Shown in pieces: positions 35,815-45,276 of a stretch of 64,000 nt of DNA. The position numbers and the translations under genes were made by a program. The stretch is from Nitrospira sp. Lineage in GTDB: Bacteria; Nitrospirota; Nitrospiria; Nitrospirales; Nitrospiraceae. Every line of letters begins with the position of its first letter. Positions within the stretch are counted from its first letter, which is position 1. Under the pieces are notes generated by a model, which searched no databases, was not told where the DNA came from, and saw nothing but the letters and a program-made list of their open reading frames with translations. The DNA is taken from NCBI GenBank assembly GCA_015709715.1, contig CP054184.1, positions 3,209,001 through 3,273,000 of the forward strand, read 5' to 3'.

Positions 35815-36752
35815 CGACGGTTTCGAGTTCAGCGCAGGGTCTCGAGGCGAGCGGTGAGCGCTTTCTCCCGGAAATGCAGGGCGTGATCGCGCTCGAGCAT
35901 CTCCATCGGTATGCCCTCGCCAGCGAGTTGGCCGTCGGCAAGCGAGTCCTTGATATTGCTTGCGGTGAAGGCTACGGCTCCGCCCTGTTGGCTCAGACGG
36001 CTCGATCAGTCTGTGGTGTCGACATCTCACCGCACGCCATTGCACATGCCAAGCGCAAATATGCGCATCCGAAAGTCGAATTCGTGGTCGGGAGTTGCGC
36101 CGACATTCCTTTCGGCGAGGGGATGATCGACCTGGTCGTGAGTTTCGAGACCATTGAGCATCATGATGCGCACGAGGCCATGTTCACCGAGATCAAGCGT
36201 GTTCTGCGTCCCGGTGGAATATTGGTCATGTCCAGTCCGGACAAGTTGGAATATACCGAGCGTGCCAATCACCGGAATGCATTTCATGTGAAAGAACTGT
36301 ACGCGCAGGAGTTCGCCCAGCTGGTTGAACGGCATTTCGCGCATGTGGCCATGTTTGGACAGCGGGTGCTGTATGCGTCTGCCATCCTTCTTGCGAGACA
36401 ACCCGGTCAGACAGTGGAATATTTTCGCGAGCAAGACTCGCCGATTCAGTCGGTTGAGGGGATTGTGCGTCCCTGTTATCAGGTCGCGGTGGCATCGGAC
36501 GGATCCTTACCGCGGTTGACCTCCAGCCTCTTTGAACAGATTGGCGAGTCGGACCCTGAGATCAAACGATTGAGTCAGCTCTTGGACCATGCTCAACGTC
36601 GCATCGCCGGACTGGAAGCTGAGGTCTACGGATTGAAGTCCGGTATCGAGACCATGCTCAACTCCCATTCATGGAAGGCGACGAGACCGCTGCGAGCTGC
36701 CGCCAACTTGGTGCGCTCCCTGACAGGGAGACCCTATGACCAGAATCTCTAA
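35811..36752 (+). CDS. SAM-dependent methyltransferase with C-terminal coiled coil
   Basis: The protein has 313 residues from a GTG at 35811 that overlaps the previous stop (GTGA) and follows GAGGGAGG. The longer open frame upstream lies inside the preceding gene. Motif I is clear (VLDIACGEGYGSALLA), with GVDISPHAIAHAKRKY, MIDLVVSFETIEHH and VLRPGGILVMSSPDK. A coiled coil (LSQLLDHAQRRIAGLEAEVY) leads to NSHSWKATRPLRAAANLV, a tail motif often seen at the ends of glycan-cluster transferases. A similar coiled coil acts as molecular ruler in WbdD chain terminators, which makes a capping role worth considering. Confidence 0.87.
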   Translation: MTTVSSSAQGLEASGERFLPEMQGVIALEHLHRYALASELAVGKRVLDIACGEGYGSALLAQTARSVCGVDISPHAIAHAKRKYAHPKVEFVVGSCADIPFGEGMIDLVVSFETIEHHDAHEAMFTEIKRVLRPGGILVMSSPDKLEYTERANHRNAFHVKELYAQEFAQLVERHFAHVAMFGQRVLYASAILLARQPGQTVEYFREQDSPIQSVEGIVRPCYQVAVASDGSLPRLTSSLFEQIGESDPEIKRLSQLLDHAQRRIAGLEAEVYGLKSGIETMLNSHSWKATRPLRAAANLVRSLTGRPYDQNL

Positions 36753-36848
36753 TCGGTTGCATTTGAAAGGTCTCACAGCTCAGTGCCTCAGCACTGCGGG
36801 GCAACCTAAGCCCATGGGTGGACCGAAGAACGGGATGGTACCTCCTGG

Positions 36849-39800
36849 ATGCGTATGGGTTCATTGAGGCAGGGGCTCATACAACCCTTAAGATTCATGC
36901 GCTTCTCCTTGGCGGAGGGCCTTCTCTGGTATCGACGGCATGGTCGATTCCCGAGGCGTTCGGAGTGGTCTGACCTCCTGCGGAAAGCAGCCTGTCGCTT
37001 CAGCATTGCGGCCCACCGAGCGATCCAGGCTCCGAAGACTATCGGACCGGTCGTTCCACCTTACGAAGCTTGGCTTGAGGTCAATGCGTGGAATAGCCGG
37101 AGGCGTCAGGACTTACTTGAACGTCTTGCTGCACAGGCCGGTCGTCTACCCACGTTGTCGATCCTCATGCCCGTTCACGATCCTCCTCCTGAATGGTTGG
37201 AGCGGGCCGTTTCGTCGGTGGCGGGGCAGGTCTATGGTGAGTGGGAGTTGTGCATTGTCGATGACGGAAGCCGAAATCCTGCCGTGCGAGACCTTTTGGA
37301 GCGTTGGCATCAAGCCGATCCTCGAATCAAGGTCACGTCTCTCACGCAGAACCTCAACATTAGTGCGGCCACCAACGAGGCCGCGGCATTGGCCGGCGGG
37401 GAGTTCCTGCTGTTTCTCGATCATGACGATGAGTTGACGCCGGACGCGACGGGGGAGGTGGCGCTTTATCTTGCGGAACGGTCCGAGATGGACGTGCTGT
37501 ACTCGGATGACGATAAGATCGACACAGCCGGCCGCCGGTATGATCCTCAATTCAAGCCCGATTGGTCGCCGGAACTGCTCCTGTCCTATATGTATCTCAG
37601 CCACCTCTTGGTGGTACGGCGGAGTCTATTCGTTTCCTGCGGCGGGATGCGGCTGGGATTTGAGGGCGCGCAGGATTATGACCTGGCTCTTCGTCTGGCG
37701 GAGCGTACATCGGCTGTCGGGCACCTTCCCAAGATTCTGTACCATTGGCGTGCATTGCCGGGTTCGACGGCTTCCAGCGGAGCTGCCAAGCCTGGCAGCA
37801 TCGAGGCGGGGCGCCGCGCTGTCGCCGAAGCATTGGGACGGCGAGGTCTGACAGCCCGTGTGACACAGCCGGACTTTGCCGCGAGGGGACATCTGGGGAT
37901 CTACTCGCATGAATTCCCCGATGACGGACCGTCGGTCACGATCCTGATTCCCACTAAAAATCAAGTCGGGATGCTTCGGCGGTGCGTGGAATCGATCCGT
38001 GCGACGACGTATCGGAATTATGAAGTGGTCATCATAGACAACGAGAGTGACGACCCGGAGACTCTGACCTATCTTGGCGCGATCCCGCACCGAGTCCTAC
38101 GCATTCCCAACTCAGGAAGGCGATTCAACTTTGCCGCCATCAATAATCGTGCGGTTGAGCAGGTGGCGAGCGACTTCGTGCTGTTCCTCAACAATGACAC
38201 GGAGGTCAAGGCTCCGCGTTGGCTCAGTCAGATGGTGGGGTACGCCCGGATCTCCGGGGTTGGCGCTGTCGGCGCAAAGCTAGTCTTCGCCGACGGTCGC
38301 ATTCAACATGCCGGGGTGGTGCAGGGACTCTATCATGGGCTCGCCGGTCCAGCTTTCAAACTGATGTCCACTGCGGAACATGGGTATCTCGCCTATGCCT
38401 CGGTGACGCGTAATTATTCCGCGGTCACTGCCGCTTGTCTCCTCACTCCACGCCGCCGCTTTCTCGAACTCGGTGGGTTTGATGAGCAGCAATTCGGTGT
38501 GGCCTACAACGATGTCGACTATTGCTATCGGTTGGTCGATCACGGGGATCGATGCGTGTACTGTCCCGATGCGCAGCTGACGCATTATGAAGGTTATTCA
38601 CGCGGTTTTCGGGATGATCCCAGTGAGGTGGCTGCATTCAAGCACAAGTACAAAAAACGAGTGGATCCGTGGTATAGCCCGCATCTGTCCCTGACCGATG
38701 AGCGTTTCAGCATCACGCCGCGAACGATCGCAGCGTCTAGGCCCAAGCCCGTTCCTATGGTCATGGTGGCGTTGAACCTGAATTGCGAGGGGGCACCGTG
38801 GAGTCAGTATGAACTGACGTGCGCGCTGACCAAACGAGGACTGATTCAGCCGATCGTCTATTCACCTACCGACGGTCCATTGCGTGCCCTGTATGAGGCG
38901 CAAGGCATTTCAGTGAGGGTGGGACGGCATCCTCTTTGGGCCGTGACGAATGTGAAGGAATTTGAGGAGGCCGTCACTCGGTTTGCGTCCGACTGCCGAT
39001 CTTGGAGAGCCGAGGTGGTGTATGCCAATACGCTCCAAAACTTTTACGCCGTCGCGGCTGCTCATCGAGCCGGCTTGCCTTCTGTGTGGAACCCACGTGA
39101 GAGCGAGCCATGGCAGACCTATTTTGACTATTTGCCTGACGGTGTCATTCAAAAGGCATACGATTGTTTTGCGTTGCCCTATCGGGTCGTGTTTGTCGCC
39201 GATGCGACCAGGGACGCCTATGTTCCCTTGAACACCAGACATAACTTTATCGTTATTCGAAATGGGCTGGATACGACCCGCATCGAACAGGCGTACCGGC
39301 AGTGGCCGCGCGACCGTGCCCGAGACTCCATCGGTGCGGGCAACGACGAGGTGGTAATCCTGTCGTTGGGCACAGTCTGTGAGCGCAAGGGGCAGCAGGA
39401 ACTGGTGGCTGCTCTTCATCGGATGGGCGAATCGCTGCAGCAGACGATTCGATGTGTCATTGTCGGAGATCGTCCGAGTGCATACAGTTCTGCATTACAT
39501 CGCCTCGTCAAAACCCTGCCGCCTGCCTTGCGCGAACGGATTCACATCGTGCCGGAAACGAGAGAGACAGCGCCCTATTACCGTGCTGCCGATGTGTTTG
39601 TCTGTACCTCCAGGCTGGAGAGTTATCCGCGAGTCGTATTGGAGGCGATGGCCTACGGACTCCCAATTGTCACGACACCGGTTTTCGGCATCCGGGAACA
39701 GGTGCGAGAGGGTGTCAACGCCCTTTTTTATGACCCAGGCAATGTGGATCAGCTGCGTCAGTGTTTGGAGCGCGTGCTCGGAGATGGACAGTTTCGGACA

Positions 39801-39920
39801 AGCCTGGGGCAGCAGAGCCGCTCGGTTCTATCCCTCGGGACAGACTTTGACGAGATGGTCACCGCCTACGGGGCAATTTTTACAGAGGCCTGGATGACCG
39901 GGAAGGGATTGGAATCATGA
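36849..39920 (+). CDS. Three-domain glycosyltransferase (GT2-GT2-GT4)
   Basis: The 1023-residue cytoplasmic enzyme has two family-2 GT-A domains and one family-4 GT-B domain. Domain one starts at LPTLSILMPVHDPPPEWL (about 98), with CIVDDGSR, FLDHDDELTP and a DDD at about 218. Domain two starts at VTILIPTKNQVGMLRRCV (about 361), with IIDNESDD, FLNNDTEVKAPRWL and a YNDVDYCYRL catalytic region. Domain three runs from about 635, with ESEPW, LSLGTVCERKGQQELV and the EX7E motif in SRLESYPRVVLEAMAYGLP (near 920). It could add several sugars in sequence to a lipid-linked acceptor. The start lacks a strong Shine-Dalgarno, and a 96-bp gap precedes it. The stop overlaps the next start (ATGA). Confidence 0.9.
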   Translation: MRMGSLRQGLIQPLRFMRFSLAEGLLWYRRHGRFPRRSEWSDLLRKAACRFSIAAHRAIQAPKTIGPVVPPYEAWLEVNAWNSRRRQDLLERLAAQAGRLPTLSILMPVHDPPPEWLERAVSSVAGQVYGEWELCIVDDGSRNPAVRDLLERWHQADPRIKVTSLTQNLNISAATNEAAALAGGEFLLFLDHDDELTPDATGEVALYLAERSEMDVLYSDDDKIDTAGRRYDPQFKPDWSPELLLSYMYLSHLLVVRRSLFVSCGGMRLGFEGAQDYDLALRLAERTSAVGHLPKILYHWRALPGSTASSGAAKPGSIEAGRRAVAEALGRRGLTARVTQPDFAARGHLGIYSHEFPDDGPSVTILIPTKNQVGMLRRCVESIRATTYRNYEVVIIDNESDDPETLTYLGAIPHRVLRIPNSGRRFNFAAINNRAVEQVASDFVLFLNNDTEVKAPRWLSQMVGYARISGVGAVGAKLVFADGRIQHAGVVQGLYHGLAGPAFKLMSTAEHGYLAYASVTRNYSAVTAACLLTPRRRFLELGGFDEQQFGVAYNDVDYCYRLVDHGDRCVYCPDAQLTHYEGYSRGFRDDPSEVAAFKHKYKKRVDPWYSPHLSLTDERFSITPRTIAASRPKPVPMVMVALNLNCEGAPWSQYELTCALTKRGLIQPIVYSPTDGPLRALYEAQGISVRVGRHPLWAVTNVKEFEEAVTRFASDCRSWRAEVVYANTLQNFYAVAAAHRAGLPSVWNPRESEPWQTYFDYLPDGVIQKAYDCFALPYRVVFVADATRDAYVPLNTRHNFIVIRNGLDTTRIEQAYRQWPRDRARDSIGAGNDEVVILSLGTVCERKGQQELVAALHRMGESLQQTIRCVIVGDRPSAYSSALHRLVKTLPPALRERIHIVPETRETAPYYRAADVFVCTSRLESYPRVVLEAMAYGLPIVTTPVFGIREQVREGVNALFYDPGNVDQLRQCLERVLGDGQFRTSLGQQSRSVLSLGTDFDEMVTAYGAIFTEAWMTGKGLES

Positions 39921-41056
39921 CGGTGGCTTTTAATCTGGAAACGCCCACCGGAACGATTTTAGACCCCGTCAGCCGATTTTCCGGTTGGTATATCCCACAG
40001 TCGGGATGCCGGCCACAACTCTGTTTGCTCTGCAACGGTCACCGCGAAGCCGCTCTGGCGTGGGGAAGTGTTCGTTCAGATGTAGCCGCTGTTCATCAGA
40101 CTCAGGCGCTGGCAATCACCAGCGGCTTTCAAGGCGATCTCTTCGGCGGCGAACATCTGCAGGGTGGGGTGGTCGAAATCGCCGTCATTGATGAAGCCGC
40201 GCGAGGAATAGAACTTATCCGGCAGACCTATCTCGTCCGCCCATTCCGGCCGCTTCCTGTGAGAGAGCGCAGTTTTCAGATCGATCGGCTGCTGGTATGT
40301 CCAGAATGCCAGTCATCACTTGTCTACAAGGGGGCGAGGTGGGTTTGTCCGCGGTGTCCTCTACATGCTGCGGTGCGGGGCGGCGTCCCCCATTTTCTCG
40401 AAGGGCGGGGGCTTCCCTGCCTGCACGTCAGCGAGCAGAACGTCACCCATCCCTATTCCAGCGACGTGCGTGAGATTCTCGATCGTCATAAGGATGGACT
40501 GATACTGGATTTTGGCGCCGGCCACACTCCGAAAAACCTCCTGCGCCCGCACGTTGTCTATCTCGACGCTGTCCAGTATCAATGGACCGACCTGGTGTGC
40601 ACGCGGAGCCGGTTGCCGTTTCGCGACCACACCTTTGATGCCGTGGTGAGCCAGTCCGTCTTCGAGCATCTGCCCGACCCGCATTTCACCGCTCGGGAGT
40701 TGTGTCGCATCCTTCGCCCCGGAGGAATCATCCATCTGGATACAGCCTTCATGCAGCCGCTTCATGGGGATCCCTGGCATTTTTTCAATATGACACACCA
40801 TGGCCTGCGACGAGTGATGGCGCCGTTCGAAGAAATTCGGTCTGGCGTGAAGCCCTATCAACAACCGTCGGCGAGCTTGCAGATGCAGTTTGAAGCGATC
40901 GCGCCGCTGCTGACCTCTCGGTCGTGGCGTCGGACCATCGAAAAATGGCGGAAAGAGCTGCAGCGAGGAGCAGCGGAGTTTGACCGGGCGCTGGGTGAGG
41001 TGGGGCGTACGACATTGGCGGCGGGGTTTTATTTCGAAGGACGTCGTCCTCGGTAA
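39917..41056 (+). CDS. Methyltransferase with zinc-ribbon (Trm112-like) segment
   Basis: The 379-residue protein has an N-terminal domain (about 1-115) that looks like a beta-rich accessory module (FSGWYIPQSGCRPQLCLLCN). A Trm112-like ribbon follows (LLVCPECQSSLVYKGARWVC, then PRCP), then a methyltransferase domain with ILDFGAGHTPKNLL, DAVVSQSVFEHLPDPHFTAR and ILRPGGIIHLDT. The acceptor is unknown. It is coupled by ATGA to the large glycosyltransferase. Confidence 0.84.
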   Translation: MTVAFNLETPTGTILDPVSRFSGWYIPQSGCRPQLCLLCNGHREAALAWGSVRSDVAAVHQTQALAITSGFQGDLFGGEHLQGGVVEIAVIDEAARGIELIRQTYLVRPFRPLPVRERSFQIDRLLVCPECQSSLVYKGARWVCPRCPLHAAVRGGVPHFLEGRGLPCLHVSEQNVTHPYSSDVREILDRHKDGLILDFGAGHTPKNLLRPHVVYLDAVQYQWTDLVCTRSRLPFRDHTFDAVVSQSVFEHLPDPHFTARELCRILRPGGIIHLDTAFMQPLHGDPWHFFNMTHHGLRRVMAPFEEIRSGVKPYQQPSASLQMQFEAIAPLLTSRSWRRTIEKWRKELQRGAAEFDRALGEVGRTTLAAGFYFEGRRPR

Positions 41057-41117
41057 TCCCGAATGTAACCGTTACAGCGAAGGGCCGTTCGTTGCTCGAT
41101 GTTTGGTAGGGGGATTC

Positions 41118-42167
41118 ATGGTCGGTAGTTGGCAGGTGGCGCGTCAGGCGAAGGGTGTCGTGTGGCCCGTCGTAAGGCGCGTACTTCGTCTATTGGATCG
41201 GGTCCACCTGAGTCTCGCCCGGTTGGTTGGGGATCCCCATCGCACGCGGGGGGCCGACGCGCATGAACGTGTGTCCGAATACTGGAGCAGTCAGTTCGAG
41301 GCAATGCGGGTGGATCAATCGTACTGGATGAACAATCGGCTGGTCGAAGAGTGGACCTATCGTCTGATGACGGGGACGCCTCAGCACTGGCTCAATTGGC
41401 TGCTGAACGAGTATTTTGTCCAGCGCACGTTCGAGCGCTCGCTCAGTGTCTGCTGCGGCGACGGAGCCCATGAAATACAGCTGTATCGATCGGGCAAGGT
41501 GCGTAGGGTCATCGGTGTGGATCTTTCTTCCGGTGCAATCGCCCAAGCCAAGGCGCGGTTTGAGGCGGCAGCGGCCCCGCCCGATCGTTATCGATTCACG
41601 GTGCAGGATGTCAACGTGTTGGACGTCGACGGCATGTTTGATTTGATCTTATCCACCGGGGCATTGCACCATGCCACCAATCTGGAAACCCTGTTGGCGA
41701 GGCTGGAGCAAGCTCTCACGCCGGACGGGTATTTTGTCGTGGTCGAATTCATCGGACCCAATCGATTTCAATGGACGGATCGGCAGATCGAGATTGCCAA
41801 CAAGGTCCTCGGTGCTTTGGATCCTGCCTATCTGCGAGACGGCACCTGCACGAGGTTTGAGCGTCCGACGATTGCCAGCATGCTCGCCTGCGATCCGTCG
41901 GAAGCGGTGCGCTCCGCCGATGTGTTTCCCTTGGTGAGACAGCATTTTGAAGTCTGTTATGAGCGATGTTACAACGGTACGCTGCTCCATCAATTGCATC
42001 CTCTCCTGAAGACCGAGCTGGCCAATCAAGGGCGGCGAGATTTTGACTCCATCGTGAGGCTGATTCTTCTGCTGGAAGATATGCTGGTCAAGCACGGCGT
42101 GTTGGCTTCCGATTTTGTCTTCCTGATCTGCCGCAAGCGTCAGGGCGTCGCTCAACGGCTTTCTTAG
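41118..42167 (+). CDS. Class I SAM-dependent methyltransferase
   Basis: The protein has 349 residues from the ATG at 41118, with GGTAGGGGG nine bases upstream. Motif I is SVCCGDGAHEIQLYRSG, followed by VIGVDLSSGAIAQAKARF, FDLILSTGALHHATNLETLL and LTPDGYFVVVEFIGP. The N-terminal 100 residues contain WSSQFEAMRVDQSYWMNN, which may bind the acceptor. It is the fourth methyltransferase within 7 kb. The substrate is unknown, and sugar O-methylation is the contextual guess. Confidence 0.85.
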   Translation: MVGSWQVARQAKGVVWPVVRRVLRLLDRVHLSLARLVGDPHRTRGADAHERVSEYWSSQFEAMRVDQSYWMNNRLVEEWTYRLMTGTPQHWLNWLLNEYFVQRTFERSLSVCCGDGAHEIQLYRSGKVRRVIGVDLSSGAIAQAKARFEAAAAPPDRYRFTVQDVNVLDVDGMFDLILSTGALHHATNLETLLARLEQALTPDGYFVVVEFIGPNRFQWTDRQIEIANKVLGALDPAYLRDGTCTRFERPTIASMLACDPSEAVRSADVFPLVRQHFEVCYERCYNGTLLHQLHPLLKTELANQGRRDFDSIVRLILLLEDMLVKHGVLASDFVFLICRKRQGVAQRLS

Positions 42168-42184
42168 TCGCGGGGAATCTCTAC

Positions 42185-44011
42185 ATGTGCGGTATTGCCG
42201 GGGTTGTCGATCAGGTGGCTCCCTCCCAGGGACGGCGGCTGCTGGGACGGTTGCTCGCAACTATGGTCGCGCGTGGTCCGGATGGAATGGGCGAATTCCA
42301 TGAGCAGCATGTCGCGATGGGCATGCGGCGGCTGGCCGTCATTGACGTAGCGGGAGGAACGCAGCCGCTGTTTAGTCAGGAGGGTCAGGTGGTGGCGTTT
42401 CAAAATGGAGAAATCTACAACCATGCGGCGCTTCGCCGTGAATTGACGGGTGCCGGTGCCACGTTCAAGACCGCCAGTGATACGGAGGTGTTGGCTCACG
42501 GATACGCGCACTGGGGAATCGACAGGCTCCTTGCCAAGCTGGACGGCATGTACGCGCTGGCGATTCTCGATCGTCGAACCGGGAACTTGCACTTGGCGCG
42601 CGATCGCTTCGGAGAAAAGCCGCTCTTTTATACGCACAAGAAGGGCCGCTTCGCCTACGGTTCTACTCTCACGGCACTGGCCCAATTGCCGTGGGTTGAT
42701 GCTCTTGTCGATCGCGAGAGCCTAGACCGATATCTCGCCCTTCATTTTGTGCCGGGCCGGCGAACACTGTTCAGCGGAATCTATCGCGTGTTACCAGGCG
42801 AGCGATTGACGGTGTCCGTGCGGTCGTTGACCATTGATCACCAACGCTACCATGCTCCGGCATTGAATCCGATTACGCCCGTGGAGACCACGGATCTCAC
42901 TCGCCTGCTTGAATCTGCGGTGACGAGCCGATTGATTGCGGATGTTCCCGTCGGCGTTTTCCTCTCTGGGGGACTCGACAGCTCGGTCGTCGCAGCCCTG
43001 GCAGCGAAGCATCATCCCGCTATCGATACCTTCTCAATGGGCTTCAAGGACGCCCGATATGACGAGTCGGGGCATGCCCACCTCGTGGCGCGCGCGATCG
43101 GCGCTACGCATCACCATTTCACCTTTGATGAAGCGGCTTTTCATGACTTGCTGCCGACCGTCGCGGAGAGTTTGGACGAACCGATCGGCGACCAGGCGCT
43201 CTTGCCCACCTATTGGTTGTGTCGTGAAGCGAAACGGCATGTGACGGTCGTGCTTTCCGGGGAAGGAGCTGACGAACTCTTTGCCGGGTACGATTATTAC
43301 GGAAGTTTCTTGTCTCAGCGTTCGTGGCGCGCGGTTCTCAAGTGTTGGGTGCAGGGTCGACAGGGAGCGGACTCGACGCGAGAGCTATGCGACAATGTGC
43401 GATCCGCCACGCCCTCAGGCTTCCCCTTGGTGATGAGTGCCGAGGATCGCCGTTGTATATTGGGGACAGTGGCACAGAAGTCGGATTCCTGGGACGCCTA
43501 CCTGTGGACCTCTCTTGATCGTGCAAGCCATCCGCTGCAACGGGCGACCCTGACGGATCTTTTCACGTGGCTACCCGACGATTTGCTGGTCAAGCTCGAT
43601 CGGATGGCCATGGCCAACAGTCTTGAGGCGCGCGCACCTTTCCTCTACCCCGCCTTGGCGGAAACAGCGCTTTGCTTGCCGGACGCCAAGCGCATGGGGG
43701 CCGGGCAGAGCAAGGTGGCTCTGCGTGAGGTGGCCGCTACGCTCTTACCGGCTGAAGTTGTCGGTCGGAAGAAGCAGGGATTTGTGCTTCCAATGGGCCG
43801 ATGGCTGCGGGAGTGGTTGCGTCGCGTGGGTCCGCTGAGCGACTACTTTGATCTGAGGCATATCCCGACCTTCGATGCCGGTGCGGCTGCAGCAATCGTT
43901 ACCCGCGAGCTGGCGGCGGCTCGTCCCAATGAACGCCTTTTGTTTTCCTTGGTCATCTTGACCGAATGGCATCGTGCCTTCTTCGGGCGCCAGAAAACTC
44001 TTGCAGCGTAG
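42185..44011 (+). CDS. asnB: Glutamine-dependent asparagine synthase-like amidotransferase (AsnB)
   Basis: The 608-residue protein has an Ntn glutaminase domain with the nucleophile Cys2 (MCGIAGVVDQ) and ARGPDGMGEF. The synthetase domain has the pyrophosphate loop VFLSGGLDSSVVAALA near 261, SGEGADELFAGYDYYGSF and LDRMAMANSLEARAPFL. These are complete for ATP-dependent amide formation. In a surface-glycan cluster such enzymes can amidate uronic acids (WbpS-like) instead of making free asparagine. Either is possible here. It lies in line with flanking glycan genes, 17 bp after the methyltransferase stop. Confidence 0.92.
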   Translation: MCGIAGVVDQVAPSQGRRLLGRLLATMVARGPDGMGEFHEQHVAMGMRRLAVIDVAGGTQPLFSQEGQVVAFQNGEIYNHAALRRELTGAGATFKTASDTEVLAHGYAHWGIDRLLAKLDGMYALAILDRRTGNLHLARDRFGEKPLFYTHKKGRFAYGSTLTALAQLPWVDALVDRESLDRYLALHFVPGRRTLFSGIYRVLPGERLTVSVRSLTIDHQRYHAPALNPITPVETTDLTRLLESAVTSRLIADVPVGVFLSGGLDSSVVAALAAKHHPAIDTFSMGFKDARYDESGHAHLVARAIGATHHHFTFDEAAFHDLLPTVAESLDEPIGDQALLPTYWLCREAKRHVTVVLSGEGADELFAGYDYYGSFLSQRSWRAVLKCWVQGRQGADSTRELCDNVRSATPSGFPLVMSAEDRRCILGTVAQKSDSWDAYLWTSLDRASHPLQRATLTDLFTWLPDDLLVKLDRMAMANSLEARAPFLYPALAETALCLPDAKRMGAGQSKVALREVAATLLPAEVVGRKKQGFVLPMGRWLREWLRRVGPLSDYFDLRHIPTFDAGAAAAIVTRELAAARPNERLLFSLVILTEWHRAFFGRQKTLAA

Positions 44012-44145
44012 AAGCTGCGCAAATCTCGAGACCACCCTCGTCCAAAACATTGAAAAGCCTACCCTTTGTGTCGAACTCCGGTACTATTTGTCTGTCTAGG
44101 ACGAGATCAAGCCGACGTCGCCCCAACCATCTGAACACGTGCTCC

Positions 44146-45276
44146 ATGACGGTGACCTACTTCTCCAAAACCTCGAGTATTGGCCCAAGCAGCCGTTACC
44201 GTATCTTCCAGTATCTCCCACAATTGCGTGGCGAAGGCATTCAGTGCGTCGTCCATCCTCTGTTCGGTGAGGCCTATTTCGCTATCTTGAAGGTGCCATC
44301 CAGGCTGTCTCGTATTTTGCTGAAGATTTCCTACGTGCCGCGTCGTTTTGCGAGACGTTGCCGGCAGTTGGTGAGCTTGAGGCGAAACGATCTGATTGTA
44401 ATCGAGGGGCAACTCTTCCCCTATCTCCCGCCGGTGGCTGAGCGGATTTTGAAATGGTGTCGTTATCGCCTTGCAGTGGAGATGGATGATGCCATCTACC
44501 TCACAGTCGGTCACCATCGGAAGATGCCGGCCTTGCTCGCCCTCGCCGATGCTGTGATCGTCGGGAATGAACGGTTGGCTGCCTATGCGCGGCGGTATTC
44601 CCCAGAAGTCCATGTCGTGCCGACGGTGGTCGACACGGAGCGATTTATTCCGCGAGTGGATGAACCGGATGGGGAATCAGGGGACTCGTCGAAGGCGATT
44701 ACCGTCGTCTGGATCGGATTGGCGTACAACCTATGGTACCTGGATGTGCTTGCACCGGCCTTGCGTGCGTTGCAGGCGCATTATCCCATCAGGCTGCGAG
44801 TCGTCTGTTCCCAACCGCCGCAGTTGCCTGGAATCGATGTTGAATTCCGACCATGGGATCTGCAACGAGAGGTGGTGGACCTTCAGGATGCTTCGATCGG
44901 CGTCATGCCGCTTCGCGATACGGAATGGGCCAGGGGGAAGTGCGGTCTGAAGCTGCTGCAGTATATGGCGGTGGGAATTCCCGCTGTTGCGTCGCCCGTC
45001 GGTGTGAACCGAGAGATCATCACGAATGGGAAGAATGGATTCCTAGCTTCGACAGAGCGCGAATGGCACAACTGCCTTGAGATGCTGTGTCGGTCGCCTC
45101 AGCTTCGTCGGCAGATGGGCCAAGCAGGAAGACGGACGGTCGTGGATCAATACTCTCTATCTCTGTGGGGGCCACGACTGGCAGCGCTGTACCGAACCGT
45201 TTCCGCGAATGGGCGAGGGGGCGGCTGGGCAGGCAGGAAGATGACGTCACCGGGTTCTATGACAAGGTTTCCATGA
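44146..45276 (+). CDS. Family 4 glycosyltransferase
   Basis: The protein has 376 residues from the ATG at 44146. The frame is open back to 43966 inside asnB, without coding signs. The GT-B fold shows VTYFSKTSSIGPSSRYRIFQ at the N-terminus, DAVIVGNERLAAYARRYSP, VVWIGLAYNLWYLDVLAPAL and the donor-site region RGKCGLKLLQYMAVGIPAVA. The usual EX7E is altered to KCGLKLLQYM, a form seen in several GT4 members. It should add one sugar to the lipid-linked intermediate. The stop overlaps the next start (ATGA). Confidence 0.86.
   Translation: MTVTYFSKTSSIGPSSRYRIFQYLPQLRGEGIQCVVHPLFGEAYFAILKVPSRLSRILLKISYVPRRFARRCRQLVSLRRNDLIVIEGQLFPYLPPVAERILKWCRYRLAVEMDDAIYLTVGHHRKMPALLALADAVIVGNERLAAYARRYSPEVHVVPTVVDTERFIPRVDEPDGESGDSSKAITVVWIGLAYNLWYLDVLAPALRALQAHYPIRLRVVCSQPPQLPGIDVEFRPWDLQREVVDLQDASIGVMPLRDTEWARGKCGLKLLQYMAVGIPAVASPVGVNREIITNGKNGFLASTEREWHNCLEMLCRSPQLRRQMGQAGRRTVVDQYSLSLWGPRLAALYRTVSANGRGGGWAGRKMTSPGSMTRFP

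Noticed and set aside
33002-36752. Possible defence system because of several methyltransferases beside ATPases
   Set aside because: The methyltransferases are of the small-molecule/glycan type, the ATPases are ABC exporters, and no nuclease or helicase is present.
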